Shown: piece after piece, positions 1 through 11,408 of the stretch
Layout of the letters: the number at the start of each line of letters is the position of its first letter
Numbering within the stretch: position 1 is the stretch's first letter
Source of the DNA: Branchiostoma floridae
Lineage: Eukaryota; Chordata; Leptocardii; Amphioxiformes; Branchiostomatidae
Direction of reading: 5' to 3'
Length of the DNA stretch: 42,727 bases
NCBI RefSeq assembly: GCF_000003815.2
Contig: NC_049981.1
Coordinates: 27,503,757-27,546,483, forward strand
The notes under the pieces: generated by a model
What the model saw: the letters and a program-made list of their open reading frames with translations, nothing else
Told to the model about the DNA's origin: nothing
The model's database searches: none
Translations under genes and position numbers: made by a program

Positions 1-96
1 GGCCATGAGAGAGTTGAAGTTTCCGATGTTGAAACACTCTCGAGCTACATCAATGAAGAACTCTATCACTCGTGCTCTGTGCTTCTTTTTCACTGG
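1..96 (-). CDS. RASGEF1B-like: RASGEF1 exon, CDC25 domain (residues 284-315; window edge)
   Basis: Acceptor TTTTTTTCCAG, then PVKKKHRARVIEFFIDVARE and CFNIGNFNSLMA. NFNSLMAI is the strongly conserved signature helix of RasGEF catalytic domains. The exon reaches or passes the left edge; the catalytic hairpin and the C-terminus lie beyond it. Confidence 0.95.
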
Positions 97-3000
97 CTGG
101 AAAAAAAGAGAAGGAGAAGATTAGCAATCAGTTTAGAAGATGTACAAATGCCTACTGGTTAGATAAAAGGTAGTTTATTACAAAACAGCAATATGTATGG
201 GTCTTTTTTTCCGGTGAAATGCTGAAACTAAATTAATGCCAAAAACCTAGAAGTTTTTAACGGAAGGCAATTCAGCACCAAGAACGTCACTTTTCGGGAA
301 AGACACCTACATGTAAAGTGAAAAGGGTTTCTCACTGTAAAGTGAAAAAGGTTTCACACAGGAGCTACCCAATGTATCCAGTATAGTTCCTGGGAGACAC
401 AGGGACCAACATAAGAGCTACTGCAAGCACACTACNNNNNNNNNNNNNNNNNNNNNNNNNNNNNNNNNNNNNNNNNNNNNNNNNNNNNNNNNNNNNNNNN
501 NNNNNNNNNNNNNNNNNNNNNNNNNNNNNNNNNNNNNNNNNNNNNNNNNNNNNNNNNNNNNNNNNNNNNNNNNNNNNNNNNNNNNNNNNNNNNNNNNNNN
601 NNNNNNNNNNNNNNNNNNNNNNNNNNNNNNNNNNNNNNNNNNNNNNNNNNNNNNNNNNNNNNNNNNNNNNNNNNNNNNNNNNNNNNNNNNNNNNNNNNNN
701 NNNNNNNNNNNNNNNNNNNNNNNNNNNNNNNNNNNNNNNNNNNNNNNNNNNNNNNNNNNNNNNNNNNNNNNNNNNNNNNNNNNNNNNNNNNNNNNNNNNN
801 NNNNNNNNNNNNNNNNNNNNNNNNNNNNNNNNNNNNNNNNNNNNNNNNNNNNNNNNNNNNNNNNNNNNNNNNNNNNNNNNNNNNNNNNNNNNNNNNNNNN
901 NNNNNNNNNNNNNNNNNNNNNNNNNNNNNNNNNNNNNNNNNNNNNNNNNNNNNNNNNNNNNNNNNNNNNNNNNNNNNNNNNNNNNNNNNNNNNNNNNNNN
1001 NCTGTACAAGTATGCGCAGAAACAATGAGGGGGCATGCCTATAAAAAAGGGGACAGGGGCATGCCTATCACAACTGCACCGAAGTGGGGTAGAGGGCATG
1101 TCTGTATGTTAACTGTACAGAAGTGTGGACGGGAAATGTCTGTACATTACTGTATAAAAGTAGGGGAGGGGACGTGTATACTACTGTACAGAAGTAGATG
1201 AGGGGTTGCATGCAGCAGAAGACAAACATTGCTTAACACACCCTGCGAGAAGCTGCATGCCTCACCATACATATTTCTGTTGCCACCATGTAGCTCAGAC
1301 GGTTGAACCATTCCACGTAAGCCTCCAGGTTGGAGGTCTTCTTCATGTCTTGGAACAAGGTCTACGGAATGCAAGAAAAATGTTACAGACTTGATTGATG
1401 AACAAGTATCCCCTCAAAAATTCACCACAAATACTATGCAAACAAGACTTATACAGTTACTGTAGTTAATGAAACCTGTACAGTCTAGAAAGGGAGAAAA
1501 AATAGTCACCCGCTCATCCCACTCTGCCACATCTTTTGACACGAAGGATTGCACAAACTCTTCTGGTCCAATATGGCTGATTCTCTCCTGTTAAGACCAA
1601 ACATGGCAAATGATATGCATGGCAGCATCAGATATACTGGGCAAAGAATCAAAATGAATGACAGCAATATTGATGATAACAATGAGCGTACAAGCTATGT
1701 AAGTGGCCTGCGATCAATGTTTATCTTCTCACCTCAAAGTAATTACACATTGAAGTCCATAAGATACAGATAGTAGGTTTAAAAAACTCAGAAGGAATTT
1801 TGTACATCCATCTTTTCCATTGGTTCTACTTAGAATTGTGGAGTCCTTCAGCAGCTCCAAGACATATAACAGGCATTCATCATTGTTGTGTACATTTTGA
1901 TGAACTCAGGAGGAAAGCATGACAATCCAACTCACCATCTCTATGTGTGTAAGCTGCTGAGCCATCACTACTGGGTCATTGCACACGTTAAGGATGTCCT
2001 TCTGTAACAAACATCAAACTCAGTATGGTTAATACCATTAACTTAACAATTCTTTAATAAATCAATTCTTGAAAATAAACATCAGCAAACTGTATCATAC
2101 GAACAAGTAATAACTGTACTGTAACACATACTCTATCATGTTTTTAGTCAACTCAAAGCCTTTATAACTAACATCCAAAACCCTGAATAAGCAATCAAAC
2201 TTTAGATCCATTAGATAACATCATTTATAGCACTTGTGATGAATACCATCTTTCATACAAAAGCAAGTGTAAGTGTAAGAATCTGAGGTTGTCCTACCTG
2301 TATTGCATGTGGGTTTGTTTTCAGCACTCTGAGCCTGTCCGTCAGACTGGCGTTGATTTTGGTCAGGACATGTTCGTACTTATCCAACACTGACAGCTAG
2401 GGAAACACAGGTGACAAGAAATTAAACAATGTTCCCTAAAATTGCAGAAAAGAATTAGATAAATTTGCAGCCCAAGTTCTACAAAGCAATGTAGCTGTCA
2501 TCTAACAAACTGAGACATCTGTATCTGTATCTATATAGCCGGTATAACCGCCGTTCGGCGTAACACACCAGCTTCGCAGGCACGCGGCGCGGCAGCAGCT
2601 GGTTATATTACACAGAACGACCCGTCACACCTAACTTTTGCACATCTATCTGCAAGCGTTCTTTGAAGCTATTCAGAGAAGATGCCCCTACTGTGCTTGG
2701 ACATCATTCTGATAATAGATTTAATAGATACCAACTGTGAAGTGAACCCTAAGCTAATGCTAATTTATTCCAAATTGTTGTCTCACCTTTCTAACAAGTG
2801 TCTGCATGATCTGCCCCACAGTTTTTCTCTGATTCTGAAACACAATGTAATCACATCACAAACATGAAATGGCCAAAGGTACAATTGTGTATTTTACTGC
2901 ATTGTTCATTACAACTGCAAACAAATCAAACATAGTGAAAGAGCTAAAGAACTCTACTGTAGCTTTGTAAATCTGAAGTAAGTATTACAATAGTATTTGG

Positions 3001-6000
3001 TAATTCTATAGTGACAGAGATGGCATTTTCCTTGAGATACAATGTACATGTATGTCAACAACTGAGTCGCTAACCTCATTGATGATGGAGCATCTCTGAG
3101 TGATGTCCTTCAAATGTTTCAGCATTCTCTCGTCTCTAAAGTCGTAGGCAAAAACCTCCGTCCACTCACTGTTTAAGAGACAAATTGGTTAGATGATACA
3201 TTGTATATTCACCAAATCGAATGCACAATGAAGCCAAATGCCTCTTCTGCATATCCTTTAATTTTTTCATGACACTGAAAACCCCACTCACCTAATGAGT
3301 TGCACAATGTGAGAGCCTAGTCTTCCTTCTGCTGCCTGCACAGTGAACAGGTACCAACATTTTCTTAAAACACTCTGCACAATAGATACTAGAAATATTT
3401 AGAGCTTAAAATTCGACAAAGCAAAAAAGTACCATAAAATCAAGAAATGATTTGTTTGTGTCAATTTCTTTGTGAAAAGAGTGATATTTTTGTGCTATTT
3501 AATGACAAAGAAATTCTTCATGTACACACCTTGTCTTGTCTGTCCTCTGTAAGCTTCATTTGAAGTCTACATTGCTGAAATTGGAAGAACATCATTAGCA
3601 AATTTCAGATCTGATACAGATAGAGTAGAGTTACTGTACATATTACTATGTCATATTACTGTTGAGTCATGTCCTAGAATCTTTATAGGTAGAAAAATAC
3701 AAATTTGCAAATGCCTTGTCCCAAACACTAGGTATAATTGACCAACTTAAAGGCAATCTTTTAATCAGTAAGTATGCTTAAGAAACTTGCAGAAATAATC
3801 TTCTTAATACGAAGATCAAAGGCAGACATGATTCTGAAAGATTTGCCACAAGATTATACTAGTCCTTATGAAGATTAAAGAAACGGATCATCATTATCTG
3901 CTAGATTACTTCTTAATTCTTTATTATTAAATACTCAAGCCCTGAATGCAGGTCTCTTGAGAGAAACTGGAAGGCTAGAAGATTAATACTGAAGGATATA
4001 ATACATGTCTTCACAGTGGATAGTCATTCTTCAATGCCTTATGTTTGTCTCCTATGAGACTGACAAAACGAACTTTTTTTTGTACCATTCCCTGGGAGTA
4101 AAGGAAAATGATAGGTTACTTATTTGTGTCTTTCTCAGTCACTATATTCATCTCATGTTTAATTAGATTTCCCCGATGACATTTTGTGGTGGATTCTTCA
4201 AGTTACAATTCTTCTGTGTGATGTACGTCTCCTTGGAGACGACAGAAACATCTCCTGGCAGCCTAAATTATTCATCAGCTGTCTCCTTTGAACATGGATC
4301 ATATGTCATGTCCAATTCTCCATTCACTCAGTCCTCGGAGGAGAGGAAATCAATGTGGCAATGACTGAATAATTGATGATAATGCCATTTCGGAAGACAG
4401 GATAGTATCAGGATGCACTTTTATCTGACTAGAAGTGAGCAGAGGGAGATTTTCTAATCATGATTATAGATATCTAGCCATATATGTGTTGAAGAAAATC
4501 AATAGGAATAAAAAAAAGTTTTATATACCCAGGAGTCAATGCTGTCATGGATGACAGATATGTTTGAAATGTAATCTTTATAATACATACTTTTTCATAT
4601 CATACATACTTTTCCATATCATACATACTTTTCCATATCATACATACTTTTCCATATCATACATACTTTTCCAGTTGAATGAATTTCAAAATGAGTTTCA
4701 AAATGTAGATTCAACTTAACTTTGGTTTCTGGCTCTTTTAACATAGCAAAATACCGCAGACCAAGTTGGAAACAGATTTATCTGCTCTACACACAATGTA
4801 CAACAGTACTACTGATACAAAATGTACTGAAAGGTTTTACTGTCAACTACAGTACCTTGCAAACTTCCTCCAGGAGTTCATGTGGTTTAATGAAGAGCCG
4901 AGACGACAGCAGGAAAGCAAAGATGTACGTTCTCTGTGGAAACAAAAGTACAGAAATTAGCATTCAATTTTCTACTTAAACCTTTCCTCAGCTACATGTG
5001 TATAACTGTAGCCACACACCAAGGATTTACGGAAGCCAGCAATATTACCACACATCCTTCTAAAGCCTGGCAGCTGAATGCTTTTGCACCATTTCAACAG
5101 TCTTTTTGTCTCTTACATCTCTTCTTCAAACTTCCCTGTGAATTTTTACAAGTGCTGCAAGGCACATTCCATGCTGCCTTTATCTTTGTGCCAAGAAATT
5201 CTAAGCTCAGCACCATCTTACCCTGAGGTATACATTTTGAGATCTTGCCAAAAATTCAGAGATTCTCCCAGGAGAGGTAGTACTATACACAATGTTGTAT
5301 CTAGATCTGAGTCTGGGATATCATATTTGTCATTATCATTAATCAAGATGTTAAAGCTAACAACTGTTGTACACAAAGTCATGTACTTGTATAGTCTGCG
5401 TGGTCCAAGAATGTGATATACAATTTTATAAGGATGGGGTCATCTCTTACCCACTGATATGTACAAGAATAAAATTTTATTGAATGTAATCTTAAGCCAC
5501 GACTGTTTTCTATGAATTAACAGTTTTTTGTGTGCTAGATGTTGCCCCCCTTTAGGCCTTACCCATTATTTGTCGCCTTATTCAGATTTTGCTTAAGATC
5601 TGTATAGACTCTACAACATCAAAATATGTACATTTCCTGTCGGCAATGCTCAAAAATATTTTTGTCTTTTCAGCAGATAGACACCACACGATGGTAGTCT
5701 AAATTTGACAGAAGATCAAAATAAACTACATGTAATGCTAGTTCACCTTAATCGAGGGGTAACCTACATATATGACAAACTGCACCATTTTGAAAATATT
5801 GCAATTTGAAACCATTGACTTGATATCCCTAAATATCTCATATTCAAATACAACAAAAGCGAACATCCGTCATAAAAACTAGCCTTTACGTCAGAGATTA
5901 CGTCAGAAAAATTACTATACATGACAACAACCTTCTTCACAATTACAATCAAGACCCACAATATCATGTATAATAAATGATCATCGAAGACAAGATTGCT

Positions 6001-8760
6001 AAAGTTATCTGATAAGGTCAATCCCAAGTTCAAGGTTTACATTCTAGATAAGTTTAAACTTCAATTATTCATGTGGAGTCTGATAGACATAAGCCATGTA
6101 GAGTATTTTCATCCCAAAATGGAACCTAAGAAGACAAAGAGGAGAAATAACATGGGTAGGCTCCTAGACTGAAACATTCCAACTGTAATATCATGAATTC
6201 CATTTGTGAAAATGTAGGAAGTACTTCAATTTTTACCATTTGAATGATATAAAGATGACTGTTTCATTCTAATCTCCTTTTTATACAAACCTTGACTCAA
6301 ATTATTGTGTCGAGTTTTAGAAAACATTTCATAATTGCCATCAGGCATCCATATACCAACTGTTTTTGTTTGCTTGTTTGTTTTTTCTGTGGATTGCACA
6401 GAACACAAAATGCCCCTTTTCTGCCTCTAGCTGTACTCATTTCACCTCCAAGTAAGCCTCCCTTGGAGGTTTATAGGAGCAGTTTGCACAGTGATAGAGG
6501 AGATAAACAACAGACAGTGCCTGGATGACCCTTCGGAAAGATGGCAGTAAAACTAGATGGCCACAACCTGGTACTATAAAGATAATTGCTAGTTATATAC
6601 CCCTAACTATCGATCCTGGCCCTGAGAAAAACAGCTTGTCTCTGCAAAAATGAATTGAGATGGGTTGTAACGATGAGAACAGAGGGAGTTGTGCCAAATC
6701 TATTACTCGTGGGTAATGAAGAAAGTTTCGTGGGGAATTGTATCCAATGAAGAAATAATACATTTATTATCATACTGATTTTACGAGGACTATTTCCCCA
6801 TTATTGGAATCATGACGAATATCTGCCATGACTATGCCATAAATCTGCCTACGATAAGTCTTTCATTTCCATGTATATATATGAGAGTAAAATGTACACT
6901 GAATATTGATGAAGTTTCCAGTACACTAGAACAAATATCAAATGTTACAAAATGGCCTAAAAAGAGCAAGTTTTATGATTATGTCATACTTATAAAATGT
7001 ATGTGGAAGTTATTTTTTCCTTTTTTATCCAACTTTCTTAGTCTCTGGTTTTAAAATAGGCCTCTTTAATACATGATCACTTTTTTTTCTATCAAGGGGA
7101 GGAGAGACAAGGTGCTAACCATGTGCCTCTGTTACCCTGGGGAGCAGATTCTCTGACAAGCATTAAATTTGGCTTGACCATGCAGCGATGCTACTACATG
7201 TACATCTAGGTCACATCTGGCCACTGGCTTCAACTGTGACCCATTTCACGGTAATTTCCATCCTCAAGAAGCCTTAGAATCTACCCAATTTGAATAACTC
7301 TCAAATGCCAGATCCACACCAAGACAGAACCGCCCCCTCATGCACACACATACACCAAGAATGCAGTTTTGGAGGCATTGTTTTTCCCAAAAATTCCCTG
7401 ATATTGATGGACATTACATATCATGACAATGGCCTGAAAAAGTAGTCATGTCATCAAAAGGCATACAAAAGAAGGCTGCACCTTAATCTGTTCCTTACCT
7501 CTGGGTAGTAGTCAGGTGTGGGGACCAGGTGTTGTGTGAGTGCCTCCAGTGAGCCAGATACCAGGTTACCATCCTGGTAGATCAGGGCCTACACAAGGAG
7601 ACAAGTCACACTGGCATGTTAGATCTCTACTACAGGACAAAAAAAATGGATGGAATGAATGAATGAATGAATGAATGAATCAATCAATCAATCAGTCATA
7701 TTTTCCCTCAGGAAATTTCGTCCCACAAATGGTATTTTGACCATGATAATGACATTGCATTTAGATTCTTGGCTCATACCCAGGGCTGGTGGCACATACA
7801 TGTACATGTACAAAATACTACTTGCTTCTGAGAATCTACCTGAGGTATGGCATACATGTACACGTAGCCGAAGAAACATGTATTAAACAAGCACAGTCTG
7901 TGTTGGAAACACTTCTAATAGAAGTTTGAGAGCATGACTTGGGTAAAACAAAATAAGCCTACAACATGGCTTTCATATTTTGGAACAATTGGCAAGACCA
8001 CATTTTTGCTATGTAAGCACTCCATATAAGTCCATCTTAAAAGGAAAGTGAAAAACAGGAAATGCATGCACAATTATGTCATGTCCATTGTCATCCTGTT
8101 TTTGCAGACTTGTGGCCAACATCTGACACTGCACTTTTTTTTAATGCTGCCTCATTATATACAGGTATTACACTGTAGCACAGAGGTTTCGAAACATCAA
8201 CACAAAGACATTTTTTCTTTTGAGTATTTGAACACAATCTCACAGTAACTTTCCTTTATCTGAAGAAAAGTTGATTACACAAAATACCAATGCTTCAATA
8301 ACCCTAACTAGCTTCAGAGCTAAATCTGTAAATACTGTAGTTTTGTCAGGTTTAGTACGTCAATTGAACATAATCTTCTTTGGTACACAAGCCTTTTATT
8401 TGTCTAATGACGTTGACTATACACTGATGAAGGTAACAGATTGTTTTTGAAACATCTGCAGAGGAATAAAAAAGGGTTTTGTACCACAGAAGACTATATA
8501 CATTTATATGTTCAAATCATAAAACTTTGATCTCCTGTATGGATGTATCAAATAATATATAATAATAAATAATATAGAATAATCAAAGTATCACGTTAGT
8601 GTAAGTAAAAGTCCCAATGACGTACATATAATTAACTGACATGACATACCTCTGAGGCGTCCAGTTCGTTTTCTCCAGTCTCCGTGGATACCCCGCCATT
8701 GCTCTCCCCGGCTGACAGCCGTATGACCGTCGTCAGGTCACGGGCAGAAGTCTGCGGCAT
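1..8760 (-). CDS. RASGEF1B-like: RASGEF1-family Ras guanine-nucleotide exchange factor (12 coding exons seen, 3' end outside window)
   Basis: Span of the spliced coding region; exons are listed separately. Members load GTP onto Ras/Rap-type small GTPases at the cytoplasmic side of membranes. Joining the exons gives about 315 residues in one open frame. Residues about 44-180 resemble the REM (RasGEF_N) domain, with GSLEALTQHLVP and TYIFAFLLSSRLFIKPHELL. From about 208 the CDC25-type RasGEF domain begins, with QQLTHIEMERISHIGPEEF, LEAYVEWFNRLSYMVATEIC and ECFNIGNFNSLMA. These blocks align with remembered vertebrate RASGEF1A/B/C sequences with almost no length change, and the MPQT start is also that of vertebrate RASGEF1B. 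Every junction is GT-AG; all introns are phase 0 except one phase 2. About 155 C-terminal residues are missing because the window ends. Which vertebrate paralogue is nearest is uncertain; the family call is very secure. Confidence 0.95.
436..1001. other. Assembly gap (566 N)
   Basis: Run of N inside the intron between the last two RASGEF1 exons seen. The right flank is a tandem repeat, so unresolved repeat is the likely cause. Confidence 0.99.
1002..1210. repeat. Degenerate minisatellite beside the gap
   Basis: Diverged units of about 40-55 bp, each built from CTGTACAGAAGT, a G-rich stretch and GGGCATGTCTGTA. About four to five units are recognisable up to 1210. The array probably continues into the N run. 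Confidence 0.7.
1266..1361 (-). CDS. RASGEF1B-like: RASGEF1 exon, CDC25 domain (residues 252-283)
   Basis: 96 bp, phase 0, acceptor ATTCCGTAG, donor GTGAGG. The product has TLFQDMKKTSNLEAYVEWFN then RLSYMVATEICM. The LEAYVEWFNRLSYLVATEIC block is nearly invariant in vertebrate RASGEF1 proteins. Confidence 0.96.
1510..1587 (-). CDS. RASGEF1B-like: RASGEF1 exon, CDC25 domain (residues 226-251)
   Basis: 78 bp, phase 0, acceptor TCTTAACAG, donor GTGACT. It encodes ERISHIGPEEFVQSFVSKDV and AEWDER. IGPEEFVQxFV is specific to the RASGEF1 family. Confidence 0.95.
1936..2001 (-). CDS. RASGEF1B-like: RASGEF1 exon, start of CDC25 catalytic domain (residues 204-225)
   Basis: 66 bp, phase 0, acceptor TGTTACAG, donor GTGAGT. 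It encodes KDILNVCNDPVVMAQQLTHI and EM. DP..xAQQLTHIE is the canonical opening of RasGEF catalytic domains (helix 1). Confidence 0.95.
2298..2396 (-). CDS. RASGEF1B-like: RASGEF1 exon, linker between REM and GEF domains (residues 171-203)
   Basis: 99 bp, phase 0, acceptor TTCCCTAG, donor GTAGGA. The product includes LSVLDKYEHVLTKINASLTD and RLRVLKTNPHAIQ, parallel to the vertebrate LSQYEEVLAKI..TDRLTVLKTKPQSIQ linker. Confidence 0.94.
2518..2700 (-). mobile_element. 3' end of a CR1/L2-like LINE, copy 1
   Basis: This 183-bp segment is about 95% identical by eye to 40646-40830. On the minus strand it is the last codons of a reverse-transcriptase ORF plus the 3' untranslated region, ending in a short (ATACAG)n-like tail, as for 5'-truncated LINEs. 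It lies in an intron of the RASGEF1-like gene in the same orientation. Confidence 0.7.
2787..2834 (-). CDS. RASGEF1B-like: RASGEF1 exon, end of REM domain (residues 155-170)
   Basis: 48 bp, phase 0, acceptor GTTTCAG, donor GTGAGA. It encodes NQRKTVGQIMQTLVRK, matching the vertebrate YRKNVQQMMQCLIRK helix. Confidence 0.92.
3075..3168 (-). CDS. RASGEF1B-like: RASGEF1 exon, REM domain (residues 123-154)
   Basis: 94 bp; it finishes the split serine codon, then encodes EWTEVFAYDFRDERMLKHLK and DITQRCSIINE. The EWTE..YDFRDERM block is characteristic of RASGEF1 proteins. Acceptor TTAAACAG, donor GTTAGC. Confidence 0.95.
3292..3335 (-). CDS. RASGEF1B-like: RASGEF1 exon, REM domain (residues 109-123, split codon)
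   Basis: 44 bp between a TGTGCAG acceptor and a GTGAGT donor. It encodes AAEGRLGSHIVQLI and the first two bases of a serine codon finished by the next exon. This is the only non-phase-0 intron in the gene (phase 2). It aligns with the vertebrate KIAPKILQLLTEW region. Confidence 0.88.
3530..3574 (-). CDS. RASGEF1B-like: RASGEF1 short exon in REM domain (residues 94-108)
   Basis: 45 bp, phase 0, acceptor AATTTCAG, donor GTGTGT. It encodes QCRLQMKLTEDRQDK. Identity to vertebrate proteins is low, but the combined length from the preceding VC to the following EW equals that of the vertebrate protein (35 residues), so no exon appears to be missing here. Confidence 0.85.
3575..4855 (-). other. RASGEF1 intron
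   Basis: Holds the 19-bp minisatellite; otherwise A+T-rich without recognisable genes. Confidence 0.8.
4584..4672. repeat. 19-bp minisatellite, about 4.7 units
   Basis: Unit TACATACTTTTCCATATCA repeated head to tail; the first unit has one substitution, the others are identical. Intronic. Confidence 0.95.
4856..4933 (-). CDS. RASGEF1B-like: RASGEF1 exon, REM domain core (residues 68-93)
   Basis: 78 bp in phase 0 between acceptor TTTCCACAG and donor GTACTG. It encodes RTYIFAFLLSSRLFIKPHEL followed by LEEVCK, the hydrophobic helical core of the REM domain and one of the best-conserved blocks of the family. Confidence 0.95.
4934..7498 (-). other. RASGEF1 intron, no features seen
   Basis: Only short chance frames; no recognisable element. 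Confidence 0.8.
7499..7588 (-). CDS. RASGEF1B-like: RASGEF1 exon, start of REM domain (residues 38-67)
   Basis: Acceptor TTGTGTAG and donor GTAAGG flank 90 bp in phase 0. The product reads ALIYQDGNLVSGSLEALTQH followed by LVPTPDYYPE. It corresponds to the vertebrate stretch that opens the RasGEF_N/REM domain (LSGSLEALIQHLVP). The REM domain packs against the catalytic domain and stabilises it. Confidence 0.93.
7589..8649 (-). other. RASGEF1 intron
   Basis: Contains the tetranucleotide repeat at 7651-7694 and nothing else recognised. Confidence 0.8.
7651..7694. repeat. Tetranucleotide microsatellite (GAAT)n/(AATC)n
   Basis: About seven GAAT units changing to four AATC units without a break. 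Confidence 0.95.
8650..8760 (-). CDS. RASGEF1B-like: RASGEF1 exon with conserved start (residues 1-37)
   Basis: The exon proper is 8650-8766: acceptor CTTTACAG, six bases (TTAAGC), then ATG at 8758-8760. It encodes MPQTSARDLTTVIRL and an acidic, Ser/Gly-rich stretch ending ELDASE, then donor GTATGT. MPQT is the start of vertebrate RASGEF1B, which is why this ATG is chosen. The six bases before it contain no stop, so upstream exons could extend the frame. The segment before the REM domain is poorly conserved in the family and probably disordered. Confidence 0.9.
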
Positions 8761-8766
8761 GCTTAA

Positions 8767-11257
8767 CTGTAAAGCAAAGAAAGACAATAACTATCAAAAT
8801 CATTTCTGAATCAACATCATTAGTAATAGACCTTTATAGATTCAAAACTTTAGAATCGATAACATAGGCACGAATGGAAAAGAAAATCAAAATGAAACTT
8901 GAGAAATTGGCAAGAAAAAATCTACCAACATCAATTTTTTGCATCAGTTACAAGAAATACACTTGACATGTTCAACACCCCTAGCAGTTTAAGACAGCAA
9001 ATGGACATACAAATTATGAAAGTACATCCACTGACAACCTGATGGCCATTGTCTAAGAATTGTATGCAGCAGTCCGAGTTCTACTGAAGACCCCCAAAAT
9101 AGCCCATCTCTCAACATAGCCTTCATGGGACAGTCCCTAACCATGCACCTGTAAAGAGGTCTCCTATGACACACACTCTCAGCTGCACACAAACCAGTAG
9201 GTCATAAAGACTTGTGGTGAAGCGCGGCTTACAACGCTGCAACAACATGGACACTACTTCCTGACTACACAATGCCAGTGTTTGAACAGACTCAAAAACA
9301 GGATCCGAGTTTCCGCATGAACATAGAAAAGTAGTGTCCGTGGAAAGGTACATGTAAACTTCTTCTGTTTCAGGTTTCCGACAACATTGTTGTTTGTCAA
9401 ACCATAAATAAAGTTTAAAGTGGTAGGGAAGCATTTCGTGGTTTTGGGAAAATCTTAAAAGTAAGTACTGTACGTTGAGGAAATCTTTACTGATCCAAAC
9501 AAACAGAAGAACGGGAATATCAAAAGGCTACTTCCTTTCCCCTTACATGTGTATGTCCAACAAAACTTCAACACAAACATCCCGTCACAATAAATTCCTG
9601 ATGAAAAAACAGTCTACAGCTTAACAAGTGGTTCTGTGCTGTAGCTACATGACTTTGTACAACACAAAGTACTACTTATATATTGAGTGCCAGAAATTTT
9701 AAGGTACAATGTAGTTACAGTCAATTTTGAAGCATTTCCTCTTGCGGTTTCGTCAATTCACAAATTGGAAGTAATGTAAATAACTAATATTAGTACAGAT
9801 CATAGTGCTCTAAATCTCTTAACATCCTAGTAGAATGAAAACTGGCCTTTCAAAACAAAACCACACACGCACTAGTTTACAAAACTACAGAGATTAAGAA
9901 CAGTCATGAACCTACCTTAGTCTGTTCTCTTTTGACTGCAAAATGCCAATAGCCTTTTTGTCCAAGATAATTGGGAACTGATTGTTTACAGCAACTCAGA
10001 GTATTTATAGGTAGATTGCAGAAACTAGTTCAAGCCTGACGTAGTGAGACTTACTAAAGCACTAAGGAATGTGTGGAACATCCAGAAGCCTCCACGTGAT
10101 AGGCACTGGATCTACCGACCTGGTACCAGCTACATGCAGTAACCACATGAACATACCACAACTGTGGGGAACGTTCTTTACTCTGTACCTTGTGAGGGAA
10201 GGGGTTGGGATGCTACTGAAATGATATTTTAAACAGGTCAAAAATTATCCATCAATATCATTAAGTACTACTTTTAGTACCTCTACCAGGAATCATAGAA
10301 AGACAGTTAAGCCCTAACTTAAAAACCATCATCTTTTTATAATCACAAGTACTGCAGACCATCTGATGTAAAAAGCTTTTAAATTAGATGCTGCAACAAG
10401 CATGTGTGCAACGTTGCAGAAAGATTTGATTTTCAATTTGCCAGTAACAGCTAGCACATTATGCTGAATGTGACACCCCTAGATAAGTCCATCTGGATGG
10501 TCCCTAGCTGGAGCATCACTCCTCCAGAGTTCTATTATTATATAAGGCCTGACAGGCCAAAACTGGATCCTTTCCAGTTCAGAGTGTTTGAAAACAGGAA
10601 GCTGGCCAGTGCGTCAGCACCAGCCACTCATAACATCAGGACAACAGGACCTTGGATGCCGGCCATAGATTAGAATGTAACCCTTTCACTCAGTGATTAG
10701 CTGCTCCAGGACCAACGATGGTCCTGTGGTAGATTGAAAACTCATTGGACAAACTGGTATATGATGGGAGGCAAAGAATATACCCAGATGTGCTTGGCTC
10801 CTTAGTTAATACAATAAAAAGAAACAATATCCCGCATTACTAAGTTATTACTTCAAATGTGCTCTGTGAAGCCTTAGTCGAAGAAAAGAGAATTTTGTGT
10901 CCTCAACAGTTTACTGACAGTTAAAAACATCTTTACCGTTAAAATCGTTTTTCCCATTATCAACCAACTGTGCAATATTAGAATTCACTAATGAATGAAT
11001 CCAGAATTTTTTATCTGATGAGATACAGTTTAAAAAGGAAAACAGACCAAAGAGCTACGATCAGTTTGCAGATGCATTACCTGCACATCAGCTCAAGCGG
11101 GAAAAACTGAAGGTCACTGATTGACATATCCACAAGTCCCTCTAAATTGTAGCACACAGTATTATGAAGTTTTGTTGTGCACAAGTCTTTACAAAGACCT
11201 ATTTGTCCTGTAAAAGGCTAATGGAGGTAACCCTATGTTATGACGAAATGGACTTAC
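8767..11257 (-). other. Putative 5' introns of RASGEF1-like gene
   Basis: Apart from the 20-bp candidate exon at 9916-9935 I see only short open frames (the longest, 103 codons at 9123-9434 minus, looks non-coding by composition). Confidence 0.5.
9916..9935 (-). other. Candidate 20-bp 5' exon of the RASGEF1-like gene
   Basis: A 20-bp segment is bounded on the minus strand by acceptor GGCATTTTGCAG and donor AAG|GTAGGT. If spliced directly to the MPQT exon it would put a TAA two bases after the junction in the frame of the 11409 exon, so it would act as untranslated leader or as an alternative inclusion. It is supported only by the two splice signals. Confidence 0.25.
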
Positions 11258-11305
11258 CCGAATTACAGCTATACGGTGTCGTAATTGCTGTTTTCTCCAA
11301 GACAT
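11258..11305 (-). CDS. Candidate alternative first exon, in frame with RASGEF1
   Basis: Read on the minus strand, ATG at 11303-11305 opens MSWRKQQLRHRIAVIR, 16 codons, ending at a strong donor (CGG|GTAAGT). Splicing to the acceptor at 8766 continues as LSMPQTSAR with no stop, giving an 18-residue basic extension before the conserved MPQT. It may instead be untranslated leader with translation starting at MPQT. No upstream acceptor is obvious. The coding reading rests on phase alone. Confidence 0.4.
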
Positions 11306-11408
11306 GATTATCAGAACGTGTTGACAGCCGACCTGGGGTGGAGGGTTCTGTGGGACTGGAGGTCACCAGACAATGGGGGCTTTATGACATCATGGTTTGT
11401 CTTCTCAC

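Noticed and set aside
365-1099. 244-codon and 197-codon open frames over the N run
   Set aside because: They are open only because N codons cannot be stops; the real flanking residues show no coding character.
4584-4672. CRISPR-like array
   Set aside because: The 19-bp units are directly adjacent without spacers and the DNA is from an animal; it is a minisatellite.
5078-5416. 112-codon plus-strand frame
   Set aside because: Lies in a RASGEF1 intron on the opposite strand, with no recognisable motif.
7499-8760. Merging the coiled-coil exons at 28-39.8 kb into the RASGEF1 transcript
   Set aside because: The intervening candidate exons end in stop codons and a poly(A) signal, and RASGEF1 has its own conserved start; a fused transcript remains possible but unsupported.
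9123-9434. 103-codon minus-strand frame
   Set aside because: No domain, no splice or promoter support, and Cys/Leu-rich composition typical of chance frames; it lies in the putative 5' intron of the RASGEF1-like gene.
10461-10673. 70-codon plus-strand frame with fairly balanced composition
   Set aside because: No start context, splice signal or known family; not enough to call a gene.
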